From positions 1,698,501 to 1,762,500 of the forward strand of contig NZ_QXDF01000001.1 in the NCBI RefSeq assembly GCF_003550175.1: a DNA stretch of 64,000 bases. Reading direction: 5' to 3'. This document shows, one piece after another, positions 38,936 through 46,829 of this stretch. This stretch comes from Dichotomicrobium thermohalophilum. GTDB taxonomy: Bacteria > Pseudomonadota > Alphaproteobacteria > Rhizobiales > Rhodomicrobiaceae. Each line of letters begins with the position of its first letter. Position 1 is the stretch's first letter. The notes under the pieces are model-generated. The model was not told the origin of the DNA and did no database searches. It saw nothing but the letters and a program-made list of their open reading frames with translations. The position numbers were made by a program, and so were the translations under genes.

Positions 38936-39020
38936 GTCATGCCCGTGCTTGACACGGGCATCCGTTCTGTTGGCAGCGGCATCCGCTGATTGGGTTGCCG
39001 GGTCAAGCCCGGCAACGACG
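38936..39020. repeat. Two-hairpin palindromic repeat, copy B
   Basis: It consists of ATGCCCGTG-N5-CACGGGCAT (38939-38961) and GTTGCCGGG-N5-CCCGGCAAC (38994-39016), the same two stems as at 25954-26027 but in the opposite orientation. The first hairpin, loop included, is identical over 23 bases to the reverse complement of the other copy; the second differs only in its loop. It lies between the convergent ends of queF and kdsA. Confidence 0.8.
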
Positions 39021-39128
39021 ACCTCTATACAGCACAGTCATTGAGAGCGAAGTGACGCAATCCAGATCACACGCCAACACTGGATCGCTCAGCCCCCCTG
39101 GACCTCGCGATCACGGTTGCAATGGCCG

Positions 39129-39980
39129 TCAGCCCGCGCGGCGCGCCTTGACCACCTCGTCGATCTCCATCAGCTCCGCGATAAGCCCCTCGAACTGATC
39201 GAGCGGCACCATGTTCGGCCCGTCCGACGGCGCGTTATCCGGATCGTCATGCGTCTCGATGAACAGCCCCGCCACGCCAACCGCCACCGCCGCGCGGGCC
39301 AGAACCGCGACGAATTCCCGCTGACCTCCGCTCGAACCGCCCTGCCCGCCCGGCTGCTGCACCGAGTGCGTCGCGTCGAAGATCACCGGGCAGCCCGTCT
39401 GCGCCATTATCGGCAGAGCGCGCATGTCGCTGATCAGCGTGTTGTAGCCGAAGCTGACCCCGCGCTCGGTCAGCAGAATGTTGGCGTTGCCCGCGCCCAG
39501 CACCTTCCCCGCGACATGCTGCATGTCCCACGGCGCGAGGAACTGGCCTTTCTTGACGTTGACCACGCGTCCGGTCCGCGCCGCCGCCACGAGCAGGTCG
39601 GTCTGGCGGCACAGAAACGCCGGGATCTGCAAGATGTCCACGGCTTCCGCCGCGCGATCGCATTGCTCCGGCGCGTGCACGTCGGTGAGCACGGGCAGCC
39701 CGAGACTTTCGCGGATTTCGGCGAAGATCGGCAGCGCCTCCTCAAGCCCGATACCCCGCGCGCTCGACAGGCTTGTGCGATTCGCCTTGTCATAGGACGT
39801 CTTGAAAACCAGCCCGACGCCCAGCCGCGCGGCGATCTCCTTCAGCGCACCGGCCATCTCCAGCGCGTGCGTCCGGCTTTCCAGCGCACAAGGGCCAGCG
39901 ATCAGGCTCAACGGCGCGTCATTGTTGAAGCCGACGCCTCCGACCTCGACCCGTGTGTTCGGCTTGACCGGTTCGCTCAT
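39129..39980 (-). CDS. kdsA: 3-deoxy-8-phosphooctulonate synthase KdsA
   Basis: Condenses phosphoenolpyruvate with arabinose 5-phosphate to KDO 8-phosphate for the LPS inner core. It has 283 residues in a DAHP-synthase-like TIM barrel, with IAGPCALES near the N terminus, FKTSYDKANRTS and DATHSVQQPGG. The start ATG 39980 follows pccB by 7 bases; the frame extends upstream inside pccB without similarity. It fits the LPS export genes at 4-9 kb. In many relatives it sits directly beside eno; here queuosine genes and pccB intervene. Confidence 0.96.
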   Translation of the reverse strand: MSEPVKPNTRVEVGGVGFNNDAPLSLIAGPCALESRTHALEMAGALKEIAARLGVGLVFKTSYDKANRTSLSSARGIGLEEALPIFAEIRESLGLPVLTDVHAPEQCDRAAEAVDILQIPAFLCRQTDLLVAAARTGRVVNVKKGQFLAPWDMQHVAGKVLGAGNANILLTERGVSFGYNTLISDMRALPIMAQTGCPVIFDATHSVQQPGGQGGSSGGQREFVAVLARAAVAVGVAGLFIETHDDPDNAPSDGPNMVPLDQFEGLIAELMEIDEVVKARRAG

Positions 39981-39987
39981 CGTGCCC

Positions 39988-41520
39988 TCACAGCGGCAGG
40001 TTGTCGTGCTTCTTCGGCGGCCGCTCCAGATGCTTGTTGCGCAGCATGTTGAGCGCCCGCGCGATGCGCACGCGGGTGTTGTGCGGCATGATGACCTCGT
40101 CAATGAAGCCGCGCTCGGCTGCCACGAACGGATTGGCGAAACGCTCATCGTATTCCTTGATGCGCGCGGCGATCTTGTCAGGATCGTCCAACTCGCTGCG
40201 GTAGAGGATTTCCGCCGCCCCCTTCGGCCCCATCACGGCGATTTCCGCGCTCGGCCAGGCATAGTTCACGTCCGCGCCGATATGCTTGGCCGACATGACA
40301 ACGTAAGCCCCGCCGTAAGCCTTGCGCGTGATCACCGTCACCTTGGGCACCGTCGCCTGCGCGAACGCGAACAGCAGCTTGGCCCCGTGCTTGATCAGTC
40401 CGCCGTATTCCTGCGCCGTTCCGGGGAGAAAGCCGGGAACGTCGACGAAGGTGACGATGGGAATGCCGAAACAGTCGCAGAAACGCACGAAGCGCGCGGC
40501 CTTGCGGCTCGCGTCGCTGTCGAGCACGCCGGCGAGCACCAGTGGCTGATTGGCGATGAAGCCGACCGTATGGCCCTCGATGCGCGCGAAGCCGGTGATG
40601 ATGTTACGCGCGAAGGCTTCCTGGACCTCGAAGAAATCGCCCTCGTCCGCAACTTTCAGGATCAGCTCCTTCATGTCGTAGGGCTTGTGCGGGTCGTCCG
40701 GGATCAGCGTGTCGAGCGAATGTTCCACCCGCTCGGCCGGGTCGCGCGTCGGCAGCTTCGGGGCGCCGGATTCGTTGTTCGACGGCAGGAAGTCCATCAG
40801 CCGGCGCATCTGCAGAAGCGCCTCGACGTCGTTGTCATAGGCGCGGTCGGCGATCGAGGATTTCGTGGTGTGGACCGTCGCGCCGCCCAACTCTTCCGAG
40901 GTCACGTCCTCGTTGGTGACGGTCCGCACGACATCCGGGCCGGTCACGAACATGTAGGATGTGTCGCGCACCATGAAGATGAAGTCGGTCATCGCCGGCG
41001 AGTAGACGTCGCCGCCCGCGCATGGCCCCATGATCACCGAAATCTGCGGGATTACGCCGGAGGCCGTGACGTTGCGCATAAACACCTCGCCATAGCCGCC
41101 GAGCGCGGCCACGCCCTCCTGAATACGCGCGCCGCCGGCGTCGAACAGCCCGATGATGGGCGCGCGGGCGCGCAGGGCCATGTCCTGCACCTTCGTGATC
41201 TTTTCCGCGTGGGCTTCTGACAGCGAGCCGCCGAACACCGTGAAGTCCTTGGCGAACACATAGATCAGCCGGCCATTGATCGTTCCCCAGCCGGTGACGA
41301 CGCCATCGCCGGGAAACTTTTGCTCATCCATGCCGAAATCGGTGCAGCGGTGCTCGACATAGCGGTCGTATTCCTCAAACGACCCCTCGTCCAGCAACAG
41401 GGCGATGCGTTCGCGCGCCGTCAGCTTGCCGCGCGCGTGCTGCGCGTCGATCCGCTTCTGGCCGCCGCCCAGGCGCGATTCTTCGCGCCGTCGCTCCATC
41501 TCCGCCAGGACTTCCTTCAT
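39988..41520 (-). CDS. pccB: Acyl-CoA carboxylase beta (carboxyltransferase) subunit, probably propionyl-CoA
   Basis: Carboxyltransferase half of a biotin-dependent acyl-CoA carboxylase, 510 residues, the usual PccB length. It has an N-terminal [21 protein letters not shown], the acyl-CoA-binding [11 protein letters not shown] and a C-terminal [10 protein letters not shown] and MGPKGAAEI region. The start ATG 41520 has GAGGAAG just before it. The biotin-carrying alpha subunit is not adjacent, so the partner must be elsewhere. Propionyl-CoA is the most likely substrate by overall sequence; methylcrotonyl-CoA is less likely. Confidence 0.9.
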   Translation of the reverse strand: MKEVLAEMERRREESRLGGGQKRIDAQHARGKLTARERIALLLDEGSFEEYDRYVEHRCTDFGMDEQKFPGDGVVTGWGTINGRLIYVFAKDFTVFGGSLSEAHAEKITKVQDMALRARAPIIGLFDAGGARIQEGVAALGGYGEVFMRNVTASGVIPQISVIMGPCAGGDVYSPAMTDFIFMVRDTSYMFVTGPDVVRTVTNEDVTSEELGGATVHTTKSSIADRAYDNDVEALLQMRRLMDFLPSNNESGAPKLPTRDPAERVEHSLDTLIPDDPHKPYDMKELILKVADEGDFFEVQEAFARNIITGFARIEGHTVGFIANQPLVLAGVLDSDASRKAARFVRFCDCFGIPIVTFVDVPGFLPGTAQEYGGLIKHGAKLLFAFAQATVPKVTVITRKAYGGAYVVMSAKHIGADVNYAWPSAEIAVMGPKGAAEILYRSELDDPDKIAARIKEYDERFANPFVAAERGFIDEVIMPHNTRVRIARALNMLRNKHLERPPKKHDNLPL

Positions 41521-41596
41521 CGCTTCCTCGCCGTTGCCGTTCGCGTTCCTGCATGTCTGTAGCACGCCGCGCGCGCGGCCAAAAGACCGCCGCAGC

Positions 41597-42487
41597 TCAT
41601 GCCCGGCTCGCCCGCCGGGCGAGATAGATGCCGGCCAGAATGACCACGGCGCCGATGAGATGCGACCAGGTCAGCACCTCGCCCAGCAGGACCCAGGCCA
41701 GCAGCGCGGACATGATCGGGTGGATCAGCAGGCTGACGGATGAGAACGACACCGGCAGATGCGCGAAGGCGTAGGTGATCAGCGTCTGCCCGCCGACCTG
41801 GCTGATGAGCGCGATGCCTAAGAGGACCGACCACCCCGCCGCGGTCTGCGGCAGCAGATTTTCGCCAAGCAGAACCGCGCCGGTCAGCAGCCCCAAGGCG
41901 CTGAACAGCGAGCTCCACGCCATGATGCTGAACGCGCTGTGTAGCCGCCGCAGCCGCGCGACGCTGAGCTGATAAGCGCCGTAGAAAACCGCTGTCAGCA
42001 CGCCGAACATGTCGCCATAGACCTGCTGCGGATCGAGGCTGAAGCTCGCCCCGGTCAGCAGCGCCGCGCCGAGGATCGCCAGCGCCATGCCGAGGATGAA
42101 CAGCCGCGTGATCCGCTCGCCGAACAGCGCCCAGGCCGCCAGCGCCACGAAAACCGGCGCGAGATTGGCCAACAGCGCGGCGTTGACGACCGTGGTGTAC
42201 TCGATCGAGTAGTGCCAGACACCGATATCAACCGCGAAGAACAGCCCGCACAGGATGACCGGCCAGCGTACCGGGACATTGGTTTTCATGCCCGGCCGCG
42301 CGCGATGCGCCAGCACCATAAGCACCGGCACCGCCAGCGCCACGCGCCAGAACGCCGTCGCCGCCGGGCCGGTTTCGCTGAGCCGCACGAAAATCGGGGC
42401 GAACGCGATGGCAAGCGCGCCCGCGACCAGCGCCAGGATCGCCAGCCTTTGCTGCGCTGCGACTTCGGCGAGGCTTGCCTGGCTCAT
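41597..42487 (-). CDS. EamA/DMT-superfamily transporter
   Basis: 296 residues with about ten hydrophobic helices in two repeated EamA halves. The first begins [27 protein letters not shown]; the second includes [22 protein letters not shown], the usual end of the DMT fold. Members export metabolites or drugs; the substrate cannot be told. It lies 6 bases downstream of a LysE-family exporter gene, so the two are probably one operon. Confidence 0.9.
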   Translation of the reverse strand: MSQASLAEVAAQQRLAILALVAGALAIAFAPIFVRLSETGPAATAFWRVALAVPVLMVLAHRARPGMKTNVPVRWPVILCGLFFAVDIGVWHYSIEYTTVVNAALLANLAPVFVALAAWALFGERITRLFILGMALAILGAALLTGASFSLDPQQVYGDMFGVLTAVFYGAYQLSVARLRRLHSAFSIMAWSSLFSALGLLTGAVLLGENLLPQTAAGWSVLLGIALISQVGGQTLITYAFAHLPVSFSSVSLLIHPIMSALLAWVLLGEVLTWSHLIGAVVILAGIYLARRASRA

Positions 42488-42493
42488 GGCGCG

Positions 42494-43126
42494 CTAGCGC
42501 CGCTCAGCGAGCGCCAGCCAGATCGCCGTGCCCGCCAGCGCCCCGCCGAAGACGCGGTTTTGCAAGCGCATCAGCCACGGCGAGCGTGCCAGCCCGCGGC
42601 CCAGTATTCCGACCAGATAAGCCACGCTCAGGAATACAGCCAGCGCGATCACCATCAACTCAAGGCCAAGAATGGCGATCTGGATTGGCACCAGCCCCCG
42701 CGCCGGATCGACGAATTGCGGCAGCAGCGCGAGGAAGAACAGAACCGCTTTCGGATTCAGCAGGTTGGTGAGCAGCCCCTGAACAAACAGGCTGGAATAT
42801 TGCCGCATCGCGGATGGCTGGTCTGATGCCGGCCCGTCGCCGCTGTCGCGCAGCAGCCCCCAGGCCAGATAAAGCAGGTAGCCGACGCCCGCCCAGCGGA
42901 TCACCTCGAAGGCCGCCATCGAGGAGGCGAAAAGCGCCGTCAAGCCGGTCGCGGCGAGCAGGATATGCACGCTCAGGCCCGTGACCACACCGAAGGCGGC
43001 GAGTGCGCCCCCAAGCGGTCCGCGCGCGACTGCCCGCGAGGAGATCAGCAGAATGTCCGGGCCGGGTGCGATCGCCGCGGCAAAGCACACGGCAGCGAAG
43101 GCCAACAGCACTTCCGGTGCGGGCAT
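42494..43126 (-). CDS. LysE/RhtB-family amino-acid exporter
   Basis: 210 residues with six predicted membrane helices. The N-terminal motif AAAIAPGPDILLISSRAVARG is the LysE/RhtB signature and LLTNLLNPKAVLFFLALLPQF is the conserved mid-protein segment. Homologues export homoserine, threonine, lysine or related amino acids; the substrate is not predictable here. An EamA transporter gene follows 6 bases later and a hypothetical gene lies 13 bases upstream. Confidence 0.92.
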   Translation of the reverse strand: MPAPEVLLAFAAVCFAAAIAPGPDILLISSRAVARGPLGGALAAFGVVTGLSVHILLAATGLTALFASSMAAFEVIRWAGVGYLLYLAWGLLRDSGDGPASDQPSAMRQYSSLFVQGLLTNLLNPKAVLFFLALLPQFVDPARGLVPIQIAILGLELMVIALAVFLSVAYLVGILGRGLARSPWLMRLQNRVFGGALAGTAIWLALAERR

Positions 43127-43139
43127 GACGGCGTCCTTG

Positions 43140-43727
43140 TTACGCGGCTTTTGCGCGCAAACCAGTGGCCGGCTTGCGCAGCGCCGCGTTCACCAGCTCC
43201 ATCGGCGCATGCACCTCCAGCCCGTAGAGCACCTCCTTGCCGAAGGTCACCGCCTCCTGCGCGATTTCTCGGGCCTGTTTCAGCGACGCGATCTGCTGTT
43301 CCTGGTCAGCGCCCGCATGGTTGATGGCCTCGAGCCGGTCCAGCATGGCAGCCAGGCGCTCGCGATGGCTGTAGAAGGCGACGACCTTGTAGATGACCGC
43401 CCGCGGCAGGCTTGCGAGTTCGGACAGATGCGTGGAATAGACCAGATCATGCCCGATCCGGCCGAAATGGCTTGAGGTATTCGTATTGTTTTCGCGAATG
43501 GCGCGCTCCCAACCCAGGCTGTCGTCCAGAAACGCCTGCATGTCGTGGACATTCGCCTCGATCTCGGCGTAGAGCGCACAGACCAGCCGCTCGGCCCGCC
43601 GCTGGGCGTCGTGCCAAGTGCGCAGGGCATCCAGTGCGTGTTTGAGGAAATACAGAAGGAATGTTCCCGCGGCCAGAATGGCGGCCAGCGCCACCGTCTG
43701 ACCGGCCATGCTCGAATCGGCCATCAC
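43140..43727 (-). CDS. Single-helix membrane protein, unknown
   Basis: 195 residues, not recognised. One hydrophobic segment near the N terminus (about 11-28) is followed by a largely alpha-helical, charged soluble region containing RRAERLVCALYAEIEANVHDMQAF and a conserved-looking GRIGHDLVYSTHLSELASLP. The last part is Ala/Lys-rich. ATG 43727 and 43724 are both possible starts. It lies 13 bases upstream of the LysE-family gene, so it may share that transcript. Confidence 0.65.
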   Translation of the reverse strand: MMADSSMAGQTVALAAILAAGTFLLYFLKHALDALRTWHDAQRRAERLVCALYAEIEANVHDMQAFLDDSLGWERAIRENNTNTSSHFGRIGHDLVYSTHLSELASLPRAVIYKVVAFYSHRERLAAMLDRLEAINHAGADQEQQIASLKQAREIAQEAVTFGKEVLYGLEVHAPMELVNAALRKPATGLRAKAA

Positions 43728-43842
43728 CCAAAACCCTTTGACTGAACGCGTTTGAAACCCTCTCGCCCGCGCCCGACGCGCGGGATCCGACGCGCCGGTT
43801 ATAGGGCCGCAGGCGAGCCGTCACAAGCAGTGATCACGGGGG

Positions 43843-44571
43843 TCAGGACTGCCGGGAAAGCCTCAGGAAGCGCGCCGCGGCAGCCATATCCGCCCACTGG
43901 GCCTCGCGGCGCTGTCTGGCGGCTGCGTCCTCGCCCCACTGGGCGATCTGCCAGTCCTCGTCGACGTGGGCCACGCGCCAGGCCTCCTCGACGCTCAGAC
44001 GCTCATATACGATCGCGAAAGTGAGCACGAGAGAGGCCGTGAGCGTGGTCATCTGGTTCATGGCTGTCAGCGCGAAATCGTCGTGGGTGCGCAGGGCCTC
44101 ATCCATCGCCGCGATGGAGTGAGATGGTTGTGCGGTGTGCATAACGCCCGCCACCACGCGCAGATCCGCGCCCAGCAACTCGCGAGCCCAGTCAAGGATC
44201 GGGTCCCATGCCTCCGCCTGCAGAATTGTCAGTTTTTCTGGCCACTCGGCGCGATAGCACAGCAGGTCGGTTTCGCCGTAGGCGACCAGCCCCTCGATGA
44301 CCTCATCGCGGCGTGGCGCGGCCCGGTCGATGGCGCTGTTCGCGAGCCGGGTCAGCGGCATGGCCGTCGGCTTGATCTCGGCCTCCTGCGCCTCCCATTC
44401 CGCGGCGACGGCTTCGGCCAGCGGCGCGGTGGGCAGTGTCAGGCGCGCACGCTGCGGCGTGTGCACCGGCCGGCCGTCGAGCATCACGTGCCAGCCGGCT
44501 TCGCCCGCTTCCGCCCAGGCCGTGTCGTAGAACCGCCCTGCCTCTTTCGGTGAAGGTTTCTGCTGATTCAA
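43843..44571 (-). CDS. ATP12-family F1-ATPase assembly chaperone
   Basis: 242 residues of the ATP12 family, known in mitochondria to hold the F1 alpha subunit during assembly and conserved in alphaproteobacteria. Conserved segments are GWHVMLDGRPVHTPQRARL, EWEAQEAEIKPTAMPLTRLANSAID and TDLLCYRAEWP. It follows rluC by 18 bases on the minus strand; the rluC-ATP12 pairing is common in this class. Chaperone function is inferred from the eukaryotic homologue. Confidence 0.92.
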   Translation of the reverse strand: MNQQKPSPKEAGRFYDTAWAEAGEAGWHVMLDGRPVHTPQRARLTLPTAPLAEAVAAEWEAQEAEIKPTAMPLTRLANSAIDRAAPRRDEVIEGLVAYGETDLLCYRAEWPEKLTILQAEAWDPILDWARELLGADLRVVAGVMHTAQPSHSIAAMDEALRTHDDFALTAMNQMTTLTASLVLTFAIVYERLSVEEAWRVAHVDEDWQIAQWGEDAAARQRREAQWADMAAAARFLRLSRQS

Positions 44572-44589
44572 GGTCGCCTCGTCTAACTC

Positions 44590-45591
44590 TCAGTCCTCAT
44601 CCGCGAAGGGGTCGCGGTCATCTTCCGGATCGAAACCGAGCACCTCCCACGTCTTCAGCATATGCTGGGGCAGCGGGGCCGCGATGTCGAACATCCCGCC
44701 GCGCGGATGCGGGATGGTGAGCCGCCGTGCGTGCAGATGCAGCTTGCGCGGAATTTCGCCGCCCGGATGCGCTTCCGCCCCGCCATATTTCCCGTCGCCG
44801 ACGATCGGATGACCGATGGCGGCAGCATGCGCGCGAAGCTGATGCGTGCGCCCTGTAATGGGCGTCATCGCCAGCCAGGAGAGCCGCCGCCCGGCGCGCT
44901 CGAGGATGGCGTAACGGCTGACGGCGTGTTTCGCCTCCGGGGCGTCCGGCTCGGCCGGGTGGACCCGCTCATCACCGCGTCCGCCGCGCTTGATGAGCGG
45001 GAGGTTGATCTCCCCCTGCGCCGGCTTTGGCACACCGATCACGAGCGCCCAGTAAAGCTTTCGCGCGCTGCGATGTTTGAGCGCGCGCCCCAGCTTGGCC
45101 GCTGCGTCACGGGAGCGGGCCAGCAGCATCACCCCGCTGGTGTCCTTGTCCAGCCGGTGGACGAGCCGCGGCCGCTCGGTTTTCTCGAATGTGAGGCCTT
45201 CGAGGAGGCGATCAAGGTGTTCGGTCGTGCCGCTGCCGCCCTGCACCGCGAGGCCCGGCGGCTTGTTCAGCGCCAGGATGTCGTCGTCCTTGTGGATCAC
45301 GAGGCTGCGAACGAAGTGGATATCTCGCTCACTAAGAGCCTTCGCGGGCGCGGCGCCAGCTTCGGCAGCCGGCTGCGATAGCGGGGGCACGCGGATTTCC
45401 TGTCCGCGTTCGATGCGCGTGTTCGCCTTCGCGCGGCCTCCGTCCACGCGCACTTGTCCCGTGCGGAGCAGTTTTTGCAGCCGCCCGTAAGTGAGGCCGG
45501 GGTAATGCGCGGCGAACCAGCGGTCCAGCCGCATGCCGTCCTCGTCCGGCGCGACGCGCTTTTTCTCGACCCCGCTCATCGTCTCGCTCAT
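44590..45591 (-). CDS. rluC: RluA-family 23S rRNA pseudouridine synthase (RluC-like)
   Basis: 333 residues. An S4 RNA-binding domain (GMRLDRWFAAHYPGLTYGRL) is followed by the RluA catalytic domain with the active aspartate in RLVHRLDKDTSGVMLLA and a conserved ITGRTHQLRAHAAAIGHPI. RluC modifies uridines 955, 2504 and 2580 in E. coli 23S rRNA. The ATG at 45591 overlaps the crcB stop (ATGA), so I use this start rather than the longer open frame. The exact target sites are inferred. Confidence 0.9.
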   Translation of the reverse strand: MSETMSGVEKKRVAPDEDGMRLDRWFAAHYPGLTYGRLQKLLRTGQVRVDGGRAKANTRIERGQEIRVPPLSQPAAEAGAAPAKALSERDIHFVRSLVIHKDDDILALNKPPGLAVQGGSGTTEHLDRLLEGLTFEKTERPRLVHRLDKDTSGVMLLARSRDAAAKLGRALKHRSARKLYWALVIGVPKPAQGEINLPLIKRGGRGDERVHPAEPDAPEAKHAVSRYAILERAGRRLSWLAMTPITGRTHQLRAHAAAIGHPIVGDGKYGGAEAHPGGEIPRKLHLHARRLTIPHPRGGMFDIAAPLPQHMLKTWEVLGFDPEDDRDPFADED

Positions 45592-45974
45592 TGAAAGATC
45601 GCGCGGCCCACCGCCAGCCCGGCGAACACCGCCAGGAAGCACAGCGCAACGGTGCCGCCCGCGTAGCCTGCCGCGCTCAAATAGGCCTTGCGTTCCACCA
45701 GCGCAGCGAAATCCATCGAAAACGCCGAGAAGGTCGTGAAGCCGCCCAACACGCCGGTCACCAGAAACGTGCGGGCCTCAAGCGGCGCGCTCCAGCGCAC
45801 GGCCAGCCCCGCGAACACCAGACCGATCGCCAGCGAGCCTATCACATTCACCGCGAATGTGCCCCAGGGGAAGCTGGACCCAAACAGTTGGCCGCACAGG
45901 ATGTTCGTCAGGTGGCGCAGCGCCGCGCCGATCGCCCCGCCTGCGGCGGCGAGGAAGACGAGAGTCATGGACAT
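45588..45974 (-). CDS. crcB: Fluoride exporter CrcB/Fluc
   Basis: 128-residue, four-helix dual-topology fluoride channel. Family motifs are GGAIGAALRHLTN at the N terminus, TFAVNVIGSLAIG and GFTTFSAFS, which contains the phenylalanines lining the F- pathway. ATG 45968 is an alternative start two codons in. It overlaps rluC by 4 bases. The 33 bases before it are too short to hold a fluoride riboswitch and show none. Confidence 0.95.
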   Translation of the reverse strand: MSMTLVFLAAAGGAIGAALRHLTNILCGQLFGSSFPWGTFAVNVIGSLAIGLVFAGLAVRWSAPLEARTFLVTGVLGGFTTFSAFSMDFAALVERKAYLSAAGYAGGTVALCFLAVFAGLAVGRAIFQ

Positions 45975-46007
45975 CGCGCATCATCCGCTTCGCGCAGGCC
46001 CGCGAAC

Positions 46008-46247
46008 CTAAGAGGATTTGCGGAAGAACAGCGGCCGCAGCCAACCGCCCACGACCACCCCGAGGATCGCGCCGACAACCCCGACCGCCAGTGTCACGCC
46101 AACCTCGATCATCTGCATGAACTGGGCGTGTTGATCCGGGCTTTCAAAACGCTGAGTATCGGCCAGCGGGGTGGCGGCGAACCCGGCCAGATAAGCACCC
46201 GGCACGAGAAAGAGGACGAAGAACAGTATGGCGAAGATCGTTCTCAC
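46008..46247 (-). CDS. Two-helix membrane protein coupled to the Tae4-like amidase; candidate immunity protein
   Basis: 79 residues with two hydrophobic segments (about 4-25 and 49-72) joined by a polar loop (TPLADTQRFESPDQHAQF), and a basic C terminus (RPLFFRKSS). The basic end predicts both termini inside and the loop in the periplasm. The second helix is glycine-rich. The start is GTG 46247, in a GTGA overlap with the preceding amidase stop, and GGGAGG lies 4-5 bases before it within the amidase's last codons. Translational coupling downstream of a peptidoglycan amidase suggests an immunity role, but it has no visible similarity to soluble Tai4 proteins. Confidence 0.6.
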   Translation of the reverse strand: MRTIFAILFFVLFLVPGAYLAGFAATPLADTQRFESPDQHAQFMQMIEVGVTLAVGVVGAILGVVVGGWLRPLFFRKSS

Positions 46248-46750
46248 GAGACCTCCCAGAACCAGATTTGGCCGGACTTGTCATAGCCGCCCAGCCATCC
46301 GAACCAGGGCAGCAGCATCTTGGCGGTCGTGCGCCAGCCATTCCACAAGTCGATGTGGTCGCCCGTCGGTCGGCTCGTGTCGCTGGTGCGCCACCAGTAG
46401 CCATTGAAGAAGATGATGCCCGTGCGCCCGTCCAGCTCGTTGGCGAAGTCCGCCGGGTTGGTCAGCTCGATCGTCGAGGACATTCCCTCGATCCGTGCGC
46501 CACGCAAGGCGTTGGCCAGTTCCTTGGCGCGGATATAGTGCATGTCGCCGTCGTCATGCCCTGTGTTGCGCGCGTAACGGCAGGTGATCGCGCCGTTGAT
46601 CTTGTCCGGGGTCACGCCGGCATCACGCAAACAAACGCCCAGGCGGATCGCACATTGATTCGCGAAATTCGATACGCCGTCGGTGCGGCAAGGCATCTGG
46701 TTGCCCAGATTGGTCGGGTGCTTGTCCCACAAATCCGAGAAGTTGACCAT
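46244..46750 (-). CDS. Tae4-like type VI secretion peptidoglycan amidase
   Basis: 168 residues, the size of Tae4 effectors, which cleave the D-Glu/mDAP bond of peptidoglycan stems after type VI delivery into a rival's periplasm. It begins VNFSDLWDKHP and has the catalytic cysteine in NFANQCAIRLG (C33), a GIIFFNGYWW strand, the catalytic histidine in GDHIDLWNGW (H132) and the ending QIWFWEVS, all in Tae4 order. There is no signal peptide, as expected for an injected effector. A small membrane protein gene overlaps its stop. No type VI structural gene is in the window. GC content by eye is about 62%, close to its neighbours. Confidence 0.82.
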   Translation of the reverse strand: MVNFSDLWDKHPTNLGNQMPCRTDGVSNFANQCAIRLGVCLRDAGVTPDKINGAITCRYARNTGHDDGDMHYIRAKELANALRGARIEGMSSTIELTNPADFANELDGRTGIIFFNGYWWRTSDTSRPTGDHIDLWNGWRTTAKMLLPWFGWLGGYDKSGQIWFWEVS

Positions 46751-46829
46751 CTGCCCTCGCCCGCCGTGCTTCCGCGCTTCTCGAAATGCCTATAGCACAA
46801 GACCCGCGCGTGCCAAACAGTGATGCGCG

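Noticed and set aside
45975-46007. Fluoride riboswitch before crcB
   Set aside because: Only 33 bases separate crcB from the upstream gene, and no conserved riboswitch core is visible.
46244-46750. Horizontal transfer of the amidase gene judged from base composition
   Set aside because: GC content counted by eye is about 62%, only slightly below the neighbours, so composition alone does not support recent transfer.
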